Source: Streptomyces violaceusniger Tu 4113
GTDB taxonomy: Bacteria > Actinomycetota > Actinomycetes > Streptomycetales > Streptomycetaceae
NCBI RefSeq assembly: GCF_000147815.2
Contig: NC_015957.1
Coordinates: forward strand, 7,192,001-7,256,000
Direction of reading: 5' to 3'
Length of the DNA stretch: 64,000 nucleotides
Below the pieces are notes generated by a model. The model saw nothing but the letters and a program-made list of their open reading frames with translations, was not told the origin of the DNA and did not search any database. Position numbers and translations under genes: made by a program. Positions 60,449 to 64,000 of this stretch are shown one piece after another (position 1 is the first letter of the stretch; every line of letters begins with the position of its first letter).

Positions 60449-61389
60449 TCGCCCTGCTGCTGGTTCCCCTGCTGCTGGTTCCCCTGCTGCTGCCCTTCGC
60501 GGCACCAGCGTCGGCCCGGCGCGCCCTCGCCCGCCTGGACCCGGTCACCGCGCTGTGGGTGCTGACCGTCTCCGCCCTGGTACTGGCCGGTGCGTGCGTG
60601 GCCGCCCTGGGCGCCCTCGTGCTGACCGGACTGTTCAGGTTTCCTCTCTTCGCGGCGCTCGGCGAGCTTGTCCATCCCCTGCACACGCCCTCCGACCTGC
60701 TCATTCTTCCCGCTGCCTCGCTGGCCACCGGCGCGCTCACCGTCGGCGCGTGGGCTCTGGGGCGTTCGGCCGTTCGCCAGGTCGGCGCCTTCCGCGCTGC
60801 CCGCACCCAGGCCGAAGCCCGCCCTGCCGTGGGCGACCTGTGCGTCATCGACTCGCCCTACCCGGACGCCTACGCGCTGCCCGGCCGCCCGCAGCGCATC
60901 GTCGTCACCACCGGCATGCTGCGCAGCCTCGGCCCGGCCGAGCGCGAGGCCCTCTTCGCCCACGAACGCGCCCACAACCGGGGCGGCCACCACTATTTCC
61001 TCGCCGCCGCCGAAATCGCCGCCCACTGCCACCCCGCCCTGCGCGGGCTGCGCACCGACATCCGGTTCGCCGCCGAACGCGCCGCCGACGAGGCCGCCGC
61101 CGGCGCCGTCGGCGACCGGCACCTCACGGCCAGGGCCATCGCCCGCGCCGCGCTGGCCGGCCACGACTCCCGTTCCGCCCGCCCGGACTTCGCCTCCGGG
61201 GCGACCGGCGGCCCGGTCCCCCAGCGCGTCGCCGCGCTCCTGGCGCCCGCGGCACGGCCGGCCCCGGCCAGGCGCTGGACGGCGCTGCTCCTCGTCGTCT
61301 GCGCACTCCTGTCGGCGGGCGCCGCGACGACCGATGTGCTCACCTTCCACCATGACGTCGAAGTCGCCCAAGGCGAGGCGAGCCCCTGA
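60445..61389 (+). CDS. M56 (BlaR1-type) membrane zinc peptidase, copy 2
   Basis: The 314-residue protein opens with a repeated hydrophobic start (MIALLLVPLLLVPLLLPFAA), has further membrane segments at about 30-65 and 80-105, and the zinc motif ALFAHERAHNRGGHHYFLAA near residue 172. The third-ligand region is ERAADEAAAGAVG. No penicillin-binding sensor domain is attached. The GTG start overlaps the BlaI stop (GTGA). A fragment of a third paralogue follows it at 61440. Confidence 0.88.
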   Translation: MIALLLVPLLLVPLLLPFAAPASARRALARLDPVTALWVLTVSALVLAGACVAALGALVLTGLFRFPLFAALGELVHPLHTPSDLLILPAASLATGALTVGAWALGRSAVRQVGAFRAARTQAEARPAVGDLCVIDSPYPDAYALPGRPQRIVVTTGMLRSLGPAEREALFAHERAHNRGGHHYFLAAAEIAAHCHPALRGLRTDIRFAAERAADEAAAGAVGDRHLTARAIARAALAGHDSRSARPDFASGATGGPVPQRVAALLAPAARPAPARRWTALLLVVCALLSAGAATTDVLTFHHDVEVAQGEASP

Positions 61390-61439
61390 CCGACCGACCG
61401 TGGGTACCCTCGAACCCGACCCGTTCAGAGAATCGGCCG

Positions 61440-61684
61440 TGCGGAGCCCGGCCGCCCGCCGCGGAGCGATCCTCGCGGCGACCGGCGGCGCCGTGCCCCG
61501 CCGTGTGAAGGCTCTCGTCCATGCCGATGACACCGCACAGGGGGGCCGGGTCGGTTGCTGGAGGCTCATCCCCGCTGCCGCGCTGCCGTGCTGTCTGGCG
61601 GCCTCGGGGGCCGGCCCGGCGGATGCCGTCGAAGACCTGCACCTCAATGTGCAGATCGCACAGAACCGGACCGGGTCGCGGTAG
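61440..61684 (+). pseudogene. C-terminal relic of a third M56 peptidase
   Basis: The frame reads AATGGAVPRRVKALVHADDT, then LIPAAALPCCLAAS and AVEDLHLNVQIAQN. It parallels the end of the intact gene just upstream (GATGGPVPQRVAALLAP ... TFHHDVEVAQG). The zinc-site part is absent. It is probably left from a tandem duplication. The following 150 bp to the next gene show nothing recognisable. Confidence 0.65.
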
Positions 61685-61834
61685 CGACCCCCGCTCGCTT
61701 CGTGGCCGTCCGCGAACGCGGCGAACGCCACTCCGCTCGCGGGGAGCGCCACGTGAGCACCGTGTTGTCGACCACGATCACCAGCAACGTGGCGCGGACG
61801 ACAGCGGAAGCCGTCACGGAAGGTAGCCCGCACC

Positions 61835-62623
61835 ATGCGCCTGAACGCAGCCTCCTCCCTTCTGCCGGTCAACACCACACTGGCCGTACTGCTCGTCGTC
61901 CTCCTCCTGGCCGCGATCGCGGCCGTTGCCCTCTTCCATCTGTCGCCGGACGTACACACCCACCGGGCCCGGCAGGTTCTGCTGGCCGGTGTGCGTGCCA
62001 CGCTCCAGTTGGCCGCCGTTTCCGCGGTCATCACGAAGGTGGTGGTCTCGGGCCTCGCGACGGTGGCCTTCTTGGTCTTGATGCTGGGCGTGGCGGTGTG
62101 GACCGCCGGGCGGCGCCTGACACCGGACCGGTCGTGGTGGTTGGCACTGTGGCCCATCGCGCTGAGCGTGCTGCCGGTGGTGAGCCTGCTGCTGCTGACC
62201 GGCCTGGTGCCCCTGAAGGGCATCGTGCTGATTCCGGTGACCGGAATCTTCATCGGCGGAGCGCTGACCGCGACCGTGCTGTCGGGACGGCGGTCGCTGG
62301 ACGAACTGAGTCTGCGGCACGGCGAGTTCGAGGCGGGCCTGGCCCTGGGGCTGTCGGACCGGGACGCACGGATGGAGATCGCCCGCCCGGCCGCCTCGGA
62401 CGCCCTGCTGCCCGGTCTCGACCAGACGCGCACCGTTGGACTGGTGACGCTCCCGGGCGCCTTTGTCGGCATGCTGCTGGGCGGGGCCAGCCCCACCGCC
62501 GCGGGAGCCGTGCAACTGTTCGTCCTCGTCGCCCTGATGGCGATCCAGGCGGTGGCCGTCGCCTGCACCGTCGAACTCGTCGCTCGCGGCCACCTCCACC
62601 GCCCCAAGGACGGTCACAGGTGA
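61835..62623 (+). CDS. UPF0014 (FetB-like) membrane permease
   Basis: The 262-residue protein has about six to seven hydrophobic helices. It carries the family's central PLKGIVLIPVTGIFIGGALT, then LRHGEFEAGLALGLSDRDAR and LVTLPGAFVGMLLGGASPTA. E. coli FetB is the permease of an exporter-like system linked to iron homeostasis and works with the ATPase FetA. No ATPase gene is seen next to it here. ATG 61835 follows GGAAGG. A diverged fragment of a second copy lies at 2417-2640. Confidence 0.82.
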   Translation: MRLNAASSLLPVNTTLAVLLVVLLLAAIAAVALFHLSPDVHTHRARQVLLAGVRATLQLAAVSAVITKVVVSGLATVAFLVLMLGVAVWTAGRRLTPDRSWWLALWPIALSVLPVVSLLLLTGLVPLKGIVLIPVTGIFIGGALTATVLSGRRSLDELSLRHGEFEAGLALGLSDRDARMEIARPAASDALLPGLDQTRTVGLVTLPGAFVGMLLGGASPTAAGAVQLFVLVALMAIQAVAVACTVELVARGHLHRPKDGHR

Positions 62624-62695
62624 GGCCCGTCTCGTCGTCATGGTCGGCCGGCCCGTGCCGGCAACCTGTGGGGCTCGAATAAACGTCGCTCCTGA

Positions 62696-62805
62696 TCAAG
62701 AGGCATATCTGTACTCGTTGATCGCGCCACCGAGGACACGGGTGCGGTGGCCCAGGCCGCGGTGGGGTGTGCGGTGACGCCGGCGATGTGCAGGCATTTC
62801 TGAAC
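62696..62805 (-). mobile_element. Deleted relic of an integrase-type transposase
   Basis: On the minus strand one frame contains CLHIAGVTAHPTAAWAT, which matches the first part of a common Streptomyces rve-integrase transposase (HxAGVTAHPTxxWxTQQARN). It passes directly to RVLGGAINEYRYAS and a stop, which matches that protein's extreme C-terminus (LGGxINEYHRAA). Nearly the whole catalytic domain in between is missing. The remaining gene-free stretch 62806-63070 holds only an unassigned in-frame fragment with an internal stop. Confidence 0.6.
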
Positions 62806-63070
62806 GGCACAGGGTCTCGGACTGGGCTCGGCAATGATTCCCCAGTCGAAACTCACCTCACCGGATGTCCCCCACCGTCCCCTGCTGAACGAGGGCCGCG
62901 AGGTGTAGATCTCCTTCGAGGCCGTGTGGAACCCGGACTCCGCGCTGCGCACAGACCTCACTCTTCTGGCACAGGCACTCGGCGCATCCCGTTAGCCATA
63001 TGCAACGCTTATGCCGTGATTCAGCGAACGCCTCTACCGGATCTTATGGTGCGTGCCTAACTTGGCCGTC

Positions 63071-63093
63071 GTGCTGCGATAGTTCCGCAGCAC
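63071..63093. promoter_or_regulatory. Perfect inverted repeat upstream of the ABM-like gene
   Basis: GTGCTGCG (63071-63078) and CGCAGCAC (63086-63093) are perfect 8-base arms around ATAGTTC. The repeat ends 30 bases before the start codon at 63124. It could be an operator or a leader hairpin; its place in a short upstream region argues for regulation rather than termination. Confidence 0.5.
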
Positions 63094-63123
63094 ACTCGAC
63101 CAGCCAGAAAGGCAGCCATAGCC

Positions 63124-63405
63124 ATGGCCTATCTTGAGATCACACTGCACGTGGACCCGGCCAACCGTCCCGCGGCGGCGACCGTCTACGAGAAGTACAA
63201 GCAGCAGTTCCTGGACACCATCGCCGGCGCCACCGGCAAGGAACTCCTCGTCCGGGATGAAGACGTGCAGGTGCTCCACTGCTTCCAGACCCTGACGGAC
63301 GCCAGGGCGTACCTGGACAGCGAGCTGTTCACCCAGGACGTCGTGGGCGAACTCGCGCCGCTGTTGCGGACGGATCCCGACGTACGCGTCTACGACACCG
63401 TCTGA
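63124..63405 (+). CDS. Small ABM-like (ferredoxin-fold) protein, function unknown
   Basis: The 93-residue protein starts MAYLEITLHVDPANRPAAAT and continues KYKQQFLDTIAGATGKELLV, then VQVLHCFQTLTDARAYLDSE. The beta-alpha-beta pattern and length resemble the antibiotic-biosynthesis-monooxygenase-like dimeric fold, a group that includes many small actinobacterial proteins of unknown role. ATG 63124 follows AGAAAGG. It is monocistronic as far as can be seen, with an inverted repeat upstream. The 240 bp between it and the next gene show nothing clear. Confidence 0.7.
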   Translation: MAYLEITLHVDPANRPAAATVYEKYKQQFLDTIAGATGKELLVRDEDVQVLHCFQTLTDARAYLDSELFTQDVVGELAPLLRTDPDVRVYDTV

Positions 63406-63646
63406 CGTACCGGACACCGGCGGCTGCGAACATCGCTCCCGCCCCCCGGATGCGTCTCGACCGTCATTGCCCGGTACAGCGGTGAGAACGGCGGTACCAA
63501 GCCCGAAACCGGATACCGATTCCCGGTGGCGGGAGTGCCGACCCTCTGTATGCCGCCCCAGAGCCTCACCAAGGCACTGGTAACAGCCCTGCCAGTTATC
63601 CTCGCCCGATTGCGTGGCGAAATGATTCTCCATGAAAGAGCGCAGC

Positions 63647-64000
63647 ATGAGCGATGTGCGAGTCACCCCGTGGCAAGACGGCGATTTCCCTCCTCCCCCG
63701 TCTGATTTGCTTGCGGGTATGCGGGGTCGTCGACCCGACGGCGAGCTGATCGGCATTGATCGGGTACTTCTGAGGAGTTTCCCGCTCGCAACAGGCTGGA
63801 ACGGGCTACTGGGCCGGGTTCGCGCGGAGTTCAGCCTGGATCTGGAGTACCGCGAACTGATCATGCTGCGGGTTGCCGTGCTGAACAATGCCGAATTCGA
63901 ATGGGATGTGCATTACCCGGCATACTTGCAGGCGGGCGGCACAGAGGAGAAGTGCGATGCCCTGCAGAAACAGAGTGGAGGTAGCGTAATCTTCAACGAA
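63647..64000 (+). CDS. Carboxymuconolactone-decarboxylase-family protein, N-terminal part (runs off right edge)
   Basis: From ATG 63647 the frame gives 118 residues to the window end: MSDVRVTPWQDGDFPPPPSD, LIGIDRVLLRSFPLATGWNG, LLGRVRAEFSLDLEYRELIM and LRVAVLNNAEFEWDVHYPAY. The LxxRELIMLRVAxLNxAxFEWxxH block is the CMD/AhpD-like helical domain; here the usual CxxC peroxidase motif is not seen in the visible part. Whether this is an enzyme of aromatic catabolism or an AhpD-like protein cannot be decided. An in-frame ATG at 63632 is an alternative start. Confidence 0.75.
   Translation, partial: MSDVRVTPWQDGDFPPPPSDLLAGMRGRRPDGELIGIDRVLLRSFPLATGWNGLLGRVRAEFSLDLEYRELIMLRVAVLNNAEFEWDVHYPAYLQAGGTEEKCDALQKQSGGSVIFNE

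Noticed and set aside
1..64000. tRNA, rRNA, riboswitch or integrated phage
   Set aside because: On reading I found no tRNA cloverleaf, rRNA stretch, known riboswitch consensus or phage structural genes; a tRNAscan/Infernal run would settle small RNAs that I could miss.

Overview
The window is high-GC actinobacterial DNA and looks like a Streptomyces chromosome. The signs are GTG starts, ATGA/GTGA overlaps, a TTA codon in a regulator, secreted chitinase-like and lipase genes, MmyB-type regulators and a large secondary-metabolism operon. Many short broken copies of genes and IS elements suggest an accessory, frequently rearranged region. No tRNA, rRNA or complete phage was seen.

Layout. 1-5.2 kb: end of an EamA exporter, an XRE-cupin regulator with an MFS exporter, relics of two genes whose intact versions lie 50-60 kb away, a zinc-ribbon protein, and secreted EndoH-type and GDSL enzymes. 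5.36-21.4 kb: one six-gene minus-strand operon: two giant iterative synthase proteins related to polyunsaturated-fatty-acid (PUFA) synthases (PfaD-like, KS, AT, ACP, ACP, KR; then KS, AT, DH, PPTase), a free carrier protein, an alpha/beta hydrolase, an MGT-type glycosyltransferase and an ABC exporter. It reads as a self-contained assembly line for a glycosylated, exported lipid or polyene. 22.3-24.1 kb: an MmyB regulator/SDR pair. 24.2-25.4 kb: an IS982-like element beside a truncated sigma factor gene.

25.4-31.8 kb: a DUF4232 lipoprotein, then an operon coding for an epsilon-poly-L-lysine synthetase-like membrane NRPS and an M1 aminopeptidase resembling the poly-lysine-degrading enzyme (pls-pldII). 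32.5-37.8 kb: DUF2975 plus XRE pair, an exonuclease fragment with a CRISPR-like repeat unit, an ester cyclase, a second SDR/MmyB pair with the same promoter geometry as the first, an epoxide hydrolase and a CGNR regulator. 37.85-40.15 kb: two decaying flavin monooxygenase genes between inverted IS5-type transposase remnants. 40.4-45.3 kb: a kinase-WD40 protein and an FHA/zinc-ribbon/kinase protein.

45.6-62.6 kb: an envelope island. Two BlaI-M56 sensor/repressor operons, each divergent from a DedA gene, frame UppP, a PAP2 phosphatase, GT4 and GT39-like glycosyltransferases, an AbrB-type transporter, two OmpR-type two-component systems and a COG4705 membrane protein. UppP, PAP2 and DedA all act on, or plausibly act on, the undecaprenyl phosphate carrier. 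My inference is that the island makes and recycles lipid-linked sugar under BlaI control. The right end holds a UPF0014 permease, an integrase relic, a small ABM-like protein and the start of a carboxymuconolactone-decarboxylase-family protein.
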